From Nostoc sp. XA010 (GTDB taxonomy: Bacteria > Cyanobacteriota > Cyanobacteriia > Cyanobacteriales > Nostocaceae), in the NCBI RefSeq assembly GCF_020829625.1, contig NZ_JAIVFX010000001.1, positions 62,001 to 126,000 of the forward strand: a stretch of 64,000 nucleotides of DNA, in the 5' to 3' direction. Under the pieces are notes generated by a model. That model saw nothing but the letters and a program-made list of their open reading frames with translations, had not been told where the DNA came from and searched no databases. This document shows positions 20,009 through 29,041 of the stretch, piece after piece. The position numbers were made by a program, and so were the translations under genes. Position 1 is the stretch's first letter, and each line of letters starts with the position of its first letter.

Positions 20009-20713
20009 TTAAAAGAACAGATGACTATCAGGTTGAATATTAATTTCCATTGGTACAGCTTGCGGTTCGGCAGAAAGGGCAAAGAAAATCGCATTGGCAG
20101 CAGTTTCAGGACTAAGCATTTTTTTCCGGTCTACTTTTAGGCTGACGTTATCCCAGAAAGGAGAATCTACCCCACCAAAGTAGAATAGCGTGAACTTGAT
20201 ACCAAAACGCTTGAGTTCCTCTGCCATGCATTTGCTGAAACCGACAACACCAAACTTAGAAGCAGAATAAGCTGCTGCCATTCCCATCGAATGCTTGCCC
20301 AGAATTCCAACCACATTACAGATGTGACCAGACTTGCGCTTTTGCATCTCTTCAGCAGCCGCTTGAGTCGTGTAAAAGCTGCCTTTTAAGTTGATATCTA
20401 ACATCTTGTCTAAATCAGCAGGTTCCAGGCTGTTGTAAGGCTTGAGTATACCAGCACCAGCCGCATTCACTAAAACATCGATTTGACCAAACTCAGCGAT
20501 CGCCTTTTCTATTAAAATATCTACTTGTTGCGGGTCAGTAATATCGGTGGGAACACTCAAAACTTGCCCTGGTAAATCAGCAGCCAATGTTGTTAAACGA
20601 ACCGCATCTCTGGCAGCCAATACCAACCGGACTCCGGTAGGCGCAAGTTTGTGTGTTAAAGCTGAACCAATGCCACCAGTAGCACCGACAACAACAACGA
20701 CTTTATCCTGCAT
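20009..20713 (-). CDS. Short-chain dehydrogenase/reductase
   Basis: 234 residues with the SDR Rossmann motif GATGGIGSA (10-18), the NAAGAG motif (83-88), Y149 and K153 in YSASKFG. The usual catalytic Ser, 13 residues before the Tyr, is replaced by Gly136 (NVVGILGKHS). The enzyme may therefore use a nearby Ser (S142), work weakly, or have lost oxidoreductase activity. It is a single gene, 81 bp from the 3' end of the NYN-domain gene on the same strand. The substrate is unknown. Confidence 0.88.
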   Translation of the reverse strand: MQDKVVVVVGATGGIGSALTHKLAPTGVRLVLAARDAVRLTTLAADLPGQVLSVPTDITDPQQVDILIEKAIAEFGQIDVLVNAAGAGILKPYNSLEPADLDKMLDINLKGSFYTTQAAAEEMQKRKSGHICNVVGILGKHSMGMAAAYSASKFGVVGFSKCMAEELKRFGIKFTLFYFGGVDSPFWDNVSLKVDRKKMLSPETAANAIFFALSAEPQAVPMEINIQPDSHLFF

Positions 20714-20794
20714 TAGATTATTTATATTTCTTTACATGTTTATACATAATACTGAATTACAGACTCAGGGTGTACGTAAACATCCAGAAAGTAT

Positions 20795-22087
20795 TTACTC
20801 GCTCAGTAGCGCCATTACCTCATATTCCTTGCCACTCATTTTTAATGTAAATGTGGGAGATGATTCTAAATATTTAGTAAAGCTAGAACCTAACTTTAAT
20901 TTTTTGATAATTGAATTAGGAGATTCTCCAGTTATTTTCTGTAACTCTGAGCCTAGCTTAGGCACAGATAATTTCGTTTTAGGAGACTTTGTTTTTATAT
21001 TTTGAATAATTTTTAATAATAATTTATCTAATGTTTTTAAATTAGGAACTTTCACATAATCTTCTTTTTTTACTTTTTGAATAGATTCTGTAAAAGAGTT
21101 ATCTAAAACAGGGATGATTTTCTCACTTTCTGGTTGCTTTGGATTATGTTTAATATTAACATCACATTTCTCTTGAAATAAAGTTGCAACAGCCACTAAA
21201 CTGTTTAATCGAGCATTGATTGATTCATGTTCACTTTTAATTAAATCTTGAATTTGCTCAACCACCTTTTCCAAAAATGGAACTTCTGTTGCCATTGTTA
21301 AAGAATAATAAGTTAATTTGCCAGTATTTCGGTTTTCTATATGCAAAGTTTGTCCTTGTCTACGTACCCAATAGACAATCAATCCCTGGTTTTGGAGTTC
21401 GTTACAGAGGTGAATTAAAATTCCATCGCTAGAACAGACCAAAATTTCTTTAACTGTTGGATAAGAGCGTAAAACACAAGCACCGAATGCAATCATTTTT
21501 GCATCAGCACTATCCTTACCCTCAGGCACATGGACAAGTTGATAGCCACGGTTATATAGTTCAATATCTTGTTTTCCAATACTTGGATTTCTCCAGTTAG
21601 CAAATGCTATTTTCACTTGGAGAGGATACTCACAGACACTAGCTAAAAATAATTCTGAATTAATATCTAATTTTAAGTTTTCTGCATCCAAAAGTAGAAG
21701 AGAGATTCCCGTTTCTAACTGATGTTTAATTTCATTTTTTTGCTGAAATTTTTGGATAAATTGGCTGAACACATCAGATTCTAGGCAATCAGGCGATAAT
21801 ATAGCTTGCAGCAGTTCTTCAGCTAATGTAAGAGAGCCAAGACTCTTCTCTGTAATTTTTTCTTCTGGCAAGTCTTTTACTAAAGCAGCTTCTGTAGTTG
21901 CGTCCATAGAGACTTTAGTCTGTCCATTACTGTTAACAAGCAACTCACCTTCCAAGGAACGAGGGAATGCAGGTTCAAGAAATTGTTTACCACAATTTTT
22001 GCAGAGGTAATTCTGCTTGTCATTCCGACGACCATTTTTACGATATAAAGTAGATTCGCACCGAGGACATTTCATTTTGTGATTCAA
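20795..22087 (-). CDS. Zinc-ribbon / NYN nuclease-like / LOTUS-like fusion
   Basis: 430 residues in three parts. Residues 7-32 form a CxxC...CxxC zinc ribbon (CPRCESTLYRKNGRR, then LCKNCGKQF) resembling the N-terminal finger of IS1-type InsA proteins. Residues about 126-245 form a NYN/LabA-like PIN-fold domain with an acidic set: D134 (LLLLDAENLKL), D192 and D195 (EGKDSADAKM), D221 (LVCSSDGIL). After a variable linker, residues about 352-428 resemble an OST-HTH/LOTUS RNA-binding domain (LSVPKLGSELQKITGE, SFTKYLESSPTFTL). Together this suggests an RNA-processing or nucleic-acid-sensing nuclease. The NYN call is good, the LOTUS call moderate. The start may instead be the ATG at Met5. Confidence 0.75.
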   Translation of the reverse strand: MNHKMKCPRCESTLYRKNGRRNDKQNYLCKNCGKQFLEPAFPRSLEGELLVNSNGQTKVSMDATTEAALVKDLPEEKITEKSLGSLTLAEELLQAILSPDCLESDVFSQFIQKFQQKNEIKHQLETGISLLLLDAENLKLDINSELFLASVCEYPLQVKIAFANWRNPSIGKQDIELYNRGYQLVHVPEGKDSADAKMIAFGACVLRSYPTVKEILVCSSDGILIHLCNELQNQGLIVYWVRRQGQTLHIENRNTGKLTYYSLTMATEVPFLEKVVEQIQDLIKSEHESINARLNSLVAVATLFQEKCDVNIKHNPKQPESEKIIPVLDNSFTESIQKVKKEDYVKVPNLKTLDKLLLKIIQNIKTKSPKTKLSVPKLGSELQKITGESPNSIIKKLKLGSSFTKYLESSPTFTLKMSGKEYEVMALLSE

Positions 22088-22180
22088 GTGGTCTAGAGTA
22101 GATGCTTGCCTCTAAATATACAGTATAAAAAATTACTGTCAACATCACTTTGCATTGCTCAACACAACAAAAACTCAAAA

Positions 22181-22217
22181 CAAGCGGAAATTAAATTTAA
22201 CTCTTAATTTCCGCTTG
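22181..22217 (-). terminator. Hairpin terminator after pstB
   Basis: CAAGCGGAAATTAA (22181-22194) is a perfect inverted repeat of TTAATTTCCGCTTG (22204-22217). On the minus strand the stem is followed by TTTTGAGTTTTT, fitting a terminator about 45 bp after the pstB stop. Confidence 0.7.
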
Positions 22218-22261
22218 TACTATGTGGTAGTTCTCTGAATAGCTAGATTTTTAAAATAACT

Positions 22262-23041
22262 TCAACTAACCCGGGCAAAAACATAGTCACGCGTGCGAGA
22301 ATCCACGGGGTTAGTAAAGATTTTATTTGTAGTACCAAATTCAACCATTTGAGTAATGCGATTTTCATGACTGTAAAAGAAAGCCGTAAAATCAGATAGG
22401 CGAGTAACTTGCTGCATATTGTGAGTAACCATCACAATTGTCAACTCAGAGCGCAAGTTATGGATCAAATGCTCAACTTTCATACTACCAACAGGATCAA
22501 GACCTGAACAAGGTTCATCCATTAATAGAACGTTCGGTTTGACTGCTAAAGCACGCGCAATACATAGTCTTTGTTGTTGGCCGCCAGAAAGATCTAAAGC
22601 AGATTTGTGCAGCTTATTTTTCACTTCATCCCAAAGTTCGGCAGCTTTGATGGCAGATTCAACGATTCCATCTAATTCTACTTTTGGATGCCATCCAACT
22701 AATTTCACCCCGTATGCAACATTATCGTAAATGCTCATGGGAAAAAGATTTGGCTTGGGAAAAACCATACTGACTTGGCGACGTAAACGATTGATGTTGA
22801 CACGACGTTCATAAATACTTTGTCCAAAAAATTCTACTTTTCCTTCAACCTTCACATCTCCTTCTAATTCACTCATGCGATTTAACGATTTAAGAAAAGT
22901 AGACTTGCCACAACCACTAGAACCAATAATTGCCGTGACTTGGTTTTGGTAAATATCCATTGACACGCCTTCAACTATCTTTTGAGTGTCGTAAGAGAAG
23001 CTGAAGTTTTTGACTCTGATGGCTGGAATTAGTTTACTCAT
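22262..23041 (-). CDS. pstB: Phosphate ABC transporter ATP-binding protein PstB
   Basis: 259 residues with Walker A GSSGCGKST (40-48), signature LSGGQQQRL and Walker B VLLMDEP; the family-typical SLNRMSELE and GLDPVGSMKVE blocks are present. The Q-loop reads MVFPKPN, with Pro at position 95 where ABC proteins normally have Gln. In a working pst operon pstB follows pstS-pstC-pstA; here only a decayed pstA fragment lies upstream (23335-23643) and no pstS or pstC is present. PstB could serve another Pst system elsewhere or be on its way to loss; the frame is intact. Confidence 0.93.
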   Translation of the reverse strand: MSKLIPAIRVKNFSFSYDTQKIVEGVSMDIYQNQVTAIIGSSGCGKSTFLKSLNRMSELEGDVKVEGKVEFFGQSIYERRVNINRLRRQVSMVFPKPNLFPMSIYDNVAYGVKLVGWHPKVELDGIVESAIKAAELWDEVKNKLHKSALDLSGGQQQRLCIARALAVKPNVLLMDEPCSGLDPVGSMKVEHLIHNLRSELTIVMVTHNMQQVTRLSDFTAFFYSHENRITQMVEFGTTNKIFTNPVDSRTRDYVFARVS

Positions 23042-23334
23042 ATCCCCAAAACGTGTGAAATAAAAGTTGACGAAGTAAAGTAGTACAAATCAGGAACGCT
23101 GTTTCACTATGTTACTCCTAAAAGGGAATATTCATGGAAATTACGTAGTTACACAGTACTCATCAAGCAAATAAACTGTTAATAAGTATTTGTATTAAAG
23201 CTATGCTTTAAAAATAATCTTTTATAGACTTCTTTTATAGACTTTTTATACCAGCCTTTGGCACATTTGCCTATATATAGCAATCCCATTTGATTATTGA
23301 AAAAATTTAGGTAATAGAAATAAAAATATTAATA

Positions 23335-23643
23335 TTATATACCCCTCATGGGTAGTGAGGAGCTAGTTTCTCTAATAGAGATAAATATTCCGGGAATTGC
23401 AGCAGTGACAACAATTCGAAGAGTAGTTTGAAAGCGAGTTCCACCCAAAGCAGCAGAGGCTAGACGTTGTGATATGGGAATCAGTTTTAAGGATTCTTCT
23501 GTTGTCAGTATAATTACAGGTAACATAATTACGGCTAAAGCAAAACCACCTGCGATCGCACCAAAAAATGGACTAAGTGCAACAGAAGTTGTCACCACTG
23601 AAGTAGCGACGACACGATTCAAAATGGTGGTCGAAAAAATCAT
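23335..23643 (-). pseudogene. pstA: Relic of phosphate permease gene pstA
   Basis: The 102-codon frame contains the conserved inner part of PstA: FFGAIAGGFALAVIMLPVII, TTEESLKLIPISQRLASAAL and GTRFQTTLRIVVTAAIPGIF. The N-terminal third of a ~300-residue permease and the segment after PGIF are missing; the frame instead ends SSSLPMRGI. It sits directly upstream of pstB on the same strand, where a functional pstA would be. The remaining part is too short to form a permease. Confidence 0.85.
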
Positions 23644-23835
23644 ATAACCTCTGACTTAAAGGAATACTTTCCTGCTGTAATTTCAGCCTTAAAATAAGTT
23701 ACATTTTTTTCGGTTAACGATGAATAAACAAAACATTAACAAGAGTTTAATTTTGTTTTAAATATAACTATTTTTACTTATTAATATTATTAGTTGGATT
23801 TTGCAATTTTCCAATTAGATGGTATCTAGATTATT

Positions 23836-24789
23836 TCAAGTTTCCTTACGGCAACAATACAGCACCAAAAGTATAAACAATCCTATTCCTGCCAAATATT
23901 TAATTGCATCAGGTACGCTGGGATTAGGTGAAAAAAAGCCTTCGATCGCACCAGCAATAACTAACATTGGTACAATTCCAAATATTAGCTGTACTGATTG
24001 AGAACCATAAAATTTCAGTGCATCCCCACGGCGATATTTACCAGGAAATAAAATTGCTCTTGCTAATAAAAATCCTGCACCCCCAGCAAAAAAGATGGCG
24101 GGTAATTCTAAGGAACCATGCGGCAACACAAACGCCCAAAAAGGATAAGCCAGATTATTTTGACCCACTAAAGCGCCAACAGCACCAATCAATAAGCCAT
24201 TAAATACCATCAAATAGACTGTGTATAGCCCAGCCGTGATGCCACCGGCAACAGCACCAAAGGACACCGACAGATTATTGATCATAATACTGCTGGATGC
24301 TAGAGGTTCAACGCCGACAATTGACCCCATCCATAATTTATGATCATCTCGCACCTTGGTAATCAAACTTTCAGGTACGATCAAACGCATAAAGCTGGGG
24401 TTTTGCCAAGAATACCACCAAGCCACTAATGCCCCTAGTAGAAACAGCGCTGTTGCAGCAGCAATATATGCAAATGTTTTCTGAACTACAGATGGTAATC
24501 CCCATTCGTAAAATTTTAGGATTGCCTGCCATTCCTGTCGCCGCGAACCTTGGTAAATCTGCGTATAGGCACGAGTTGTTAAAGATTGTAAACTTTGTAT
24601 CAAAGTGTTGCCGATTTGCTGAGTTCGGGCACGGGCCAAATCTGCCGCTACTGAACGATACAAACTCGCTAACTCTCTAATTTCTGCTGCTCGTAGGGAC
24701 TTTAACCCTTTTTTTTCTATCTGCCTTAATAGGGCATCTAAACGCTGCCAATTTGGCTCTCGTCGCGCAATCCAACGTTGAATATTCAT
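23836..24789 (-). CDS. Stage II sporulation protein M-like (SpoIIM/DUF95) membrane protein
   Basis: 317 residues. The soluble N-terminus is helical (MNIQRWIARREPNWQRLDALL) and is followed by at least five membrane segments, including the family-typical SSSIMINNLSVSFGAVAGGI and LPHGSLELPAIFFAGGAGFL. SpoIIM is named from endospore formers, but homologues are widespread and often sit beside RDD, DUF4129 and MoxR genes. Here it is divergently arranged, across 76 bp, with a GPDP-membrane-domain gene that is followed by an RDD gene, which matches that neighbourhood. The exact role is unknown. Confidence 0.88.
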   Translation of the reverse strand: MNIQRWIARREPNWQRLDALLRQIEKKGLKSLRAAEIRELASLYRSVAADLARARTQQIGNTLIQSLQSLTTRAYTQIYQGSRRQEWQAILKFYEWGLPSVVQKTFAYIAAATALFLLGALVAWWYSWQNPSFMRLIVPESLITKVRDDHKLWMGSIVGVEPLASSSIMINNLSVSFGAVAGGITAGLYTVYLMVFNGLLIGAVGALVGQNNLAYPFWAFVLPHGSLELPAIFFAGGAGFLLARAILFPGKYRRGDALKFYGSQSVQLIFGIVPMLVIAGAIEGFFSPNPSVPDAIKYLAGIGLFILLVLYCCRKET

Positions 24790-24865
24790 GAATTTTGGGA
24801 AGACTTTAACTTAACTTAAGATAACCTCAAATTAATCTCCGTAGTTTCAAGGGAAATTTGCCATT

Positions 24866-25711
24866 ATGTCTGAAAGTTTTGGATCTCCTGGCCAAATACA
24901 ACCACTGAGTATTGGTAACGTTGTTAGTGCTGCCGTGCGGTTGTATCGTTCTCATCTGAAGACTTATCTTAATCTGGCTGCGATCGCTCACTTGTGGATT
25001 CTAGTTCCGATTTATGGCTGGGCAAAATATGCAGCCATTTCTGGACTTATTTCACGCTTGGCTTTTGGAGAATTAATTTACCAACCTGAAAGCGTTCAAG
25101 CGGCCAGGAGCCATGTTAATCCGCGTCTGTGGTCATTTTTAAGAGTTGGGTTTCAAATAGGAATATCTTTACTGGTAATTTATTTTGGATTAGCGATCGT
25201 CGGTGGCATTGTGGGTGGCTTGCTGGGAGTGGTATTAGGAAGCATATTAGGTACTACAGGCGTTGTAGTCGCAACTACATTGGCAATAATCTTAATGGTA
25301 TGTATTTTGCTGTTGGGGCTAACCTGGTGCTACTCGCGTTGGGTGATAGCTGAAGTGCCCTTAGCAGTTGAGGAAAATATTAATGGTAGCGAAAGTGTTG
25401 CCAGAAGTTGGGAGTTAACTAAAGGCTCAGTATTTCGCATTCAAGGTGTTGTTTTAGTTGCTTTTATCGTTACATTGCCCTTGGTGCTTGTATTAAACTA
25501 TTTACCTAGCATATTCCTTATAAGGCTTGAGTCAGGTTCTACTATTTATTCAATTGTGTCTTTTATTTCTTGGATTGGAAGCTTGATAGGTGGGATTTTA
25601 ATCATGCCATTCTGGCAAGCACTAAAAGCTGTTTTATATTTGGACTTGCGTAGTCGGCGTGAGGGTCTGGGTTTGCAATTAAGAGAACCTCCTTTGCAAG
25701 ATTTTCGTTAA
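24866..25711 (+). CDS. Glycerophosphodiester phosphodiesterase membrane-domain-like protein
   Basis: 281 residues with about five or six membrane segments. The N-terminus LSIGNVVSAAVRLYRSHLKTY and the central WVIAEVPLAVEENINGSES with a following SWELTKGSVFRI are typical of the DUF975/GPDPase membrane-domain families. No catalytic phosphodiesterase domain is attached. The RDD gene follows after 48 bp on the same strand, probably as one operon. The function is unknown. Confidence 0.75.
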   Translation: MSESFGSPGQIQPLSIGNVVSAAVRLYRSHLKTYLNLAAIAHLWILVPIYGWAKYAAISGLISRLAFGELIYQPESVQAARSHVNPRLWSFLRVGFQIGISLLVIYFGLAIVGGIVGGLLGVVLGSILGTTGVVVATTLAIILMVCILLLGLTWCYSRWVIAEVPLAVEENINGSESVARSWELTKGSVFRIQGVVLVAFIVTLPLVLVLNYLPSIFLIRLESGSTIYSIVSFISWIGSLIGGILIMPFWQALKAVLYLDLRSRREGLGLQLREPPLQDFR

Positions 25712-25759
25712 CTCAACGCCTTAATTGAACTCTATTAATTTTGAATTATTTAAAATATT

Positions 25760-26545
25760 ATGCGCTTTTTTAATCGCATTACATTCCAGACTCCAGAAAG
25801 TGTAGAGTTGGAATTCACTTTAGCGGGAATTGGCAATCGAGCTTTGGCACTGCTGATAGACTATACAATTTTGGCTGTAACCTTGCTTGTTTTTCTCCTC
25901 ACTTGGACTGTCTTTTCGACGCAACTGTTCAACTTTTTTGAGGACTTAATTACGAATGCTCAAAATTTAGGAATTTGGTTAATAGCAGTTTTTTTCCTAA
26001 TCGCCTTTGCAATTTATATTGGCTATTTTGTATTTTTTGAAACCTTCTGGTTCGGGCAAACCCCTGGTAAACGGGTTGCTAAAATTCGCGTAGTTCGAGA
26101 TGATGGGAGACTAATCGGGCTACAGCAAGCAACTCTACGTGCCTTATTGCGACCTTTTGATGAAACTTTGTTTATTGGCGCTTTTTTAATTATGTTGAGT
26201 CATCGAGAAAAGCGTTTAGGTGATTTAGCTGCTGGCACAATTGTAATTCAAGCCGAAACACTCACCGCATCGGCGACATTGATAATTTCAGAACAGGCAA
26301 AAGAACTGCATGAAAAGTTAATCGAAGTTGCTGATTTTTCGCAATTGATGCCAGATGATTTTGCTGTAATTCGTGAGTATTTACAGCGACGTGGTGCAAT
26401 GTCGTTAAAGGCAAGAGCATCACTATCTCTAAAGCTAGCCGAGCAAGTTAAAGCTATTATTAATTTAGAAAAGTTGCCAGAAGCTGTTACACCTGATGTA
26501 TTTTTAGAAGCTGTTTATCTTCTTTATCAACAACCGGAATTTTAG
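25760..26545 (+). CDS. RDD-family membrane protein
   Basis: 261 residues. The N-terminal FQTPESVELEFTLAGIGNRA, first membrane helix LALLIDYTILAVTLLVFLL (the conserved Arg of the motif is in GNRA and the Asp in LIDY), and WFGQTPGKRVAKIRVVRDDG are classic RDD features. The C-terminal ~90 residues are soluble and helical. It follows the GPDP-membrane-domain gene in the same transcription unit and is near a SpoIIM-like gene, a common pairing. Suggested roles for RDD proteins include ion/proton exchange; nothing here decides that. Confidence 0.9.
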   Translation: MRFFNRITFQTPESVELEFTLAGIGNRALALLIDYTILAVTLLVFLLTWTVFSTQLFNFFEDLITNAQNLGIWLIAVFFLIAFAIYIGYFVFFETFWFGQTPGKRVAKIRVVRDDGRLIGLQQATLRALLRPFDETLFIGAFLIMLSHREKRLGDLAAGTIVIQAETLTASATLIISEQAKELHEKLIEVADFSQLMPDDFAVIREYLQRRGAMSLKARASLSLKLAEQVKAIINLEKLPEAVTPDVFLEAVYLLYQQPEF

Positions 26546-26649
26546 GCTAGAGATGTTATTGAGAGCATTGGCAAAAATTTAGGTTTACGCGAAAAAAATT
26601 ATCTTTGAGCTTATTTTGTCTGCTATGTATGTCTACAACTAGCACGTAA

Positions 26650-26785
26650 TTACGGGTTCTCGCTTTCCAACTCATACACCACTAAAACCCTTAACTCCGT
26701 CACCCGCTTCAAAGCTGCATCATTGGTCAAAAACGCCTTACAACCAGTCCCAATTATTTCAAAAATCCCAACATTCCTATAGATT
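26650..26785 (-). pseudogene. C-terminal fragment of a PIN-domain (VapC-like) protein
   Basis: The minus strand reads FEIIGTGCKAFLTNDAALKR then VTELRVLVVYELESENP and stop. The TND-x-x-L-x-x-V-x-x-L-x-VLVL pattern is the end of a PIN-domain toxin, including the last conserved acidic position. No upstream PIN part or antitoxin gene is present. The remainder of the 26546-26955 intergenic region is featureless. Confidence 0.55.
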
Positions 26786-26955
26786 AACTTAAAGGATGTT
26801 TGTATTGGACTAATACCATTTCACTTTAATAATGATACAAATACACTGGTAGGGGCATTTAAATAAACAGGATTTTAATAAATTTATCTCAAGTGGTTGA
26901 GGAATTGAGTAGTCAGTAAGTGGAAACTACTGACTACTAACTGCTAACTAATCAC

Positions 26956-27744
26956 TTAAAAATCTAAAATCGGCCAGTCTGGTTCACGATAATAGCGTGT
27001 CATGTTGTCAAACTTCCGCAATTCGACGCGATTGATCAAAAATTCTGGCAAATTTAACAGCCATTGATCATTCAATTGAGAAAGCATTGTGCTGAAACTT
27101 GTGCGGTCTAAGTCAGATGAAACCTCCCCAAAATAGGCTAATGTAACATGGGCTGTCAAGTGATAATGCTGCTCAATACCCAAAGCAATTAACTTGGGAT
27201 TTTGATAAATTGTTCGGCGAAATTTAATAATTTCCTCGTAACAACGTTCGTCTTGGGGTATTAAACAAACGGCTACAGCCCTTGGCATCAGTATCAGTCC
27301 CAGCATCTGCCATTTAATCGGATGACTCCTATTTGTCATCAATTGTTGATATTGCTGAAAGGTTTCGGCTAAACAAGAGTGTAATTCTTCGTCAAATTTG
27401 GGATTTTTTTCGCAAGCGTCAAGGTAAGCATTGTCCCAAATTAAATCCGCTAAAGTCATGTGGAAACTAGCAGGAGGTAAAGGCACAATCAAATCACGGC
27501 TTACAGGCAACTGCAAAAGTTCCTGTTGGTAAGCCTGTAATTTGGCATAGAAAGCAGAATTTTGTGATTCTTCTCCTGCTGGCGGGGTAATTAGCGTATA
27601 GCCAGGAAAGGACGCTGCTTGTCTCAACCCAGAATGTGGCTGAAATTTAGAAGATTCCTGGATATGCTGGACTTGGGATCTGTAGGCTTCTGGCAGCGTT
27701 AGCCGTGCTAACCGATTTAAGTAAGTTTGATAGTTGTCGTCCAA
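26956..27744 (-). CDS. 2H-phosphoesterase-like protein (DUF1868 type)
   Basis: 262 residues with the two HxT motifs of the 2H superfamily: FHMTLADL near residue 95 and HVTLAYFG near residue 200. The spacing and the C-terminal ELRKFDNMTRYYREPDWPIL fit the DUF1868/cyclic-phosphodiesterase-like group. Family members act on 2'-5' or cyclic phosphodiester bonds in RNA or nucleotides. It is divergent from holA across ~200 bp that contains a G-rich purine tract (about 27830-27895). Confidence 0.75.
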   Translation of the reverse strand: MDDNYQTYLNRLARLTLPEAYRSQVQHIQESSKFQPHSGLRQAASFPGYTLITPPAGEESQNSAFYAKLQAYQQELLQLPVSRDLIVPLPPASFHMTLADLIWDNAYLDACEKNPKFDEELHSCLAETFQQYQQLMTNRSHPIKWQMLGLILMPRAVAVCLIPQDERCYEEIIKFRRTIYQNPKLIALGIEQHYHLTAHVTLAYFGEVSSDLDRTSFSTMLSQLNDQWLLNLPEFLINRVELRKFDNMTRYYREPDWPILDF

Positions 27745-27941
27745 TCTTCATAGCCTCATGCTCTCACTTGATAGATTTTAGGGAAAATTACCTTGATTAA
27801 CAGAATGATTTTAAAAGTATTTAATTTTGGGAGTGGGGAAGAGGCAGGGGAGCAGGGAGCAGGGAGCAGGGGGAAATGAGGGAGATGAGGAAGACAAGAA
27901 GAATAACCAATGCCCCATTCCCTAATATACGAGGTTAGTCT

Positions 27942-28931
27942 ATGCCAATTTATGTTTACTGGGGTGAGGATGATTTTGCTATGGAAAAGGCGATCGCTAT
28001 GCTGCGCGATCGCGTCCTCGATCCCCAATGGATAAGTTTTAATTACACTGCATTCACCCCAGACCAAGCTGATGCTGCTATCCAGGGGTTAAATCAGGCT
28101 ATGACACCCACTTTTGGGGCTGGTGGGCGCTTGGTATGGCTGATAAATACTACTCTGTGCCAGCAGTGTCCAGAGAATGTGTTAGCAGAACTGGTGCGAT
28201 CGCTATCTGTCATTCCCGAAAACTCATTTTTATTGCTCACCAGCCGCAACAAACCAGATGAACGCCTCAAATCCACAAAATTATTAAAACAATTTGCTAC
28301 CGAATTCCGAGAATTTCCCCTCATTCCCCCTTGGAAAACCGAATTGCTGGTGCAATCTGTTAATCAAGCAGCTCAGACTATGGGCGTAAAACTAACTGCC
28401 AATGCTGCCCAGTTTTTAGCAGAATCTGTAGGAAATGATACACGCCTGCTCTATAATGAGTTAGAGAAACTGCGGTTATATGCCCAAGGTAGCAACAAGC
28501 CTTTAGACACAGATACTGTTACCAAGTTAGTAAGAAATACTACTCAAAATAGCTTACAATTAGCAGCAGCAATCAGAACAGGAGATACACCTAAAGCTTT
28601 GACGACACTGGCAGATTTGAGCAATGCTTCCGAGCCGGGATTACGGATAGTCGCCACGCTGATTGGGCAATTTCGCACATGGCTGTGGGTAAAGATTATG
28701 ATAGAAAGTGGGGAGCGCAATCAACAAGCGATCGCTATGGCTGCTGATATCGGTAATCCCAAACGGATCTACTTCTTACAGCAAGAAATCAGGCTGCTTT
28801 CTGTGCAACAGTTAATTTCTTGCTTACCCCTACTATTGGAATTAGAAGTGAGTCTCAAGCAAGGATCATCAGAAATGTCAACACTCCAGACTAAAGTAAT
28901 CGAACTTTGTCAAGTTTGCCGAGGGAATTGA
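27942..28931 (+). CDS. holA: DNA polymerase III subunit delta
   Basis: 329 residues beginning MPIYVYWGEDDFAMEKAIA, the N-terminal AAA+-like fold of HolA. LLLTSRNKPDERLKSTKLLK and FLAESVGNDTRLLYNELEKL are family-conserved blocks, and the C-terminal collar domain follows. Delta opens the beta clamp within the clamp loader. The length is normal. It is a single gene, with a DUF4168 gene 110 bp downstream. Confidence 0.93.
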   Translation: MPIYVYWGEDDFAMEKAIAMLRDRVLDPQWISFNYTAFTPDQADAAIQGLNQAMTPTFGAGGRLVWLINTTLCQQCPENVLAELVRSLSVIPENSFLLLTSRNKPDERLKSTKLLKQFATEFREFPLIPPWKTELLVQSVNQAAQTMGVKLTANAAQFLAESVGNDTRLLYNELEKLRLYAQGSNKPLDTDTVTKLVRNTTQNSLQLAAAIRTGDTPKALTTLADLSNASEPGLRIVATLIGQFRTWLWVKIMIESGERNQQAIAMAADIGNPKRIYFLQQEIRLLSVQQLISCLPLLLELEVSLKQGSSEMSTLQTKVIELCQVCRGN

Positions 28932-29041
28932 CAATCAAATATAAAAGCTTGATGTATTGAGCAGTTGCTGGAACTTCCAACTCCGAAAATAATTCAACGT
29001 TCTTAATAATATCCCTGATGTAGTTTTGTGTCACACACTAT

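Noticed and set aside
27756..28067. 103-codon minus-strand ORF over the holA start
   Set aside because: It runs through the G/C-rich repeat tract and overlaps the certain holA frame.
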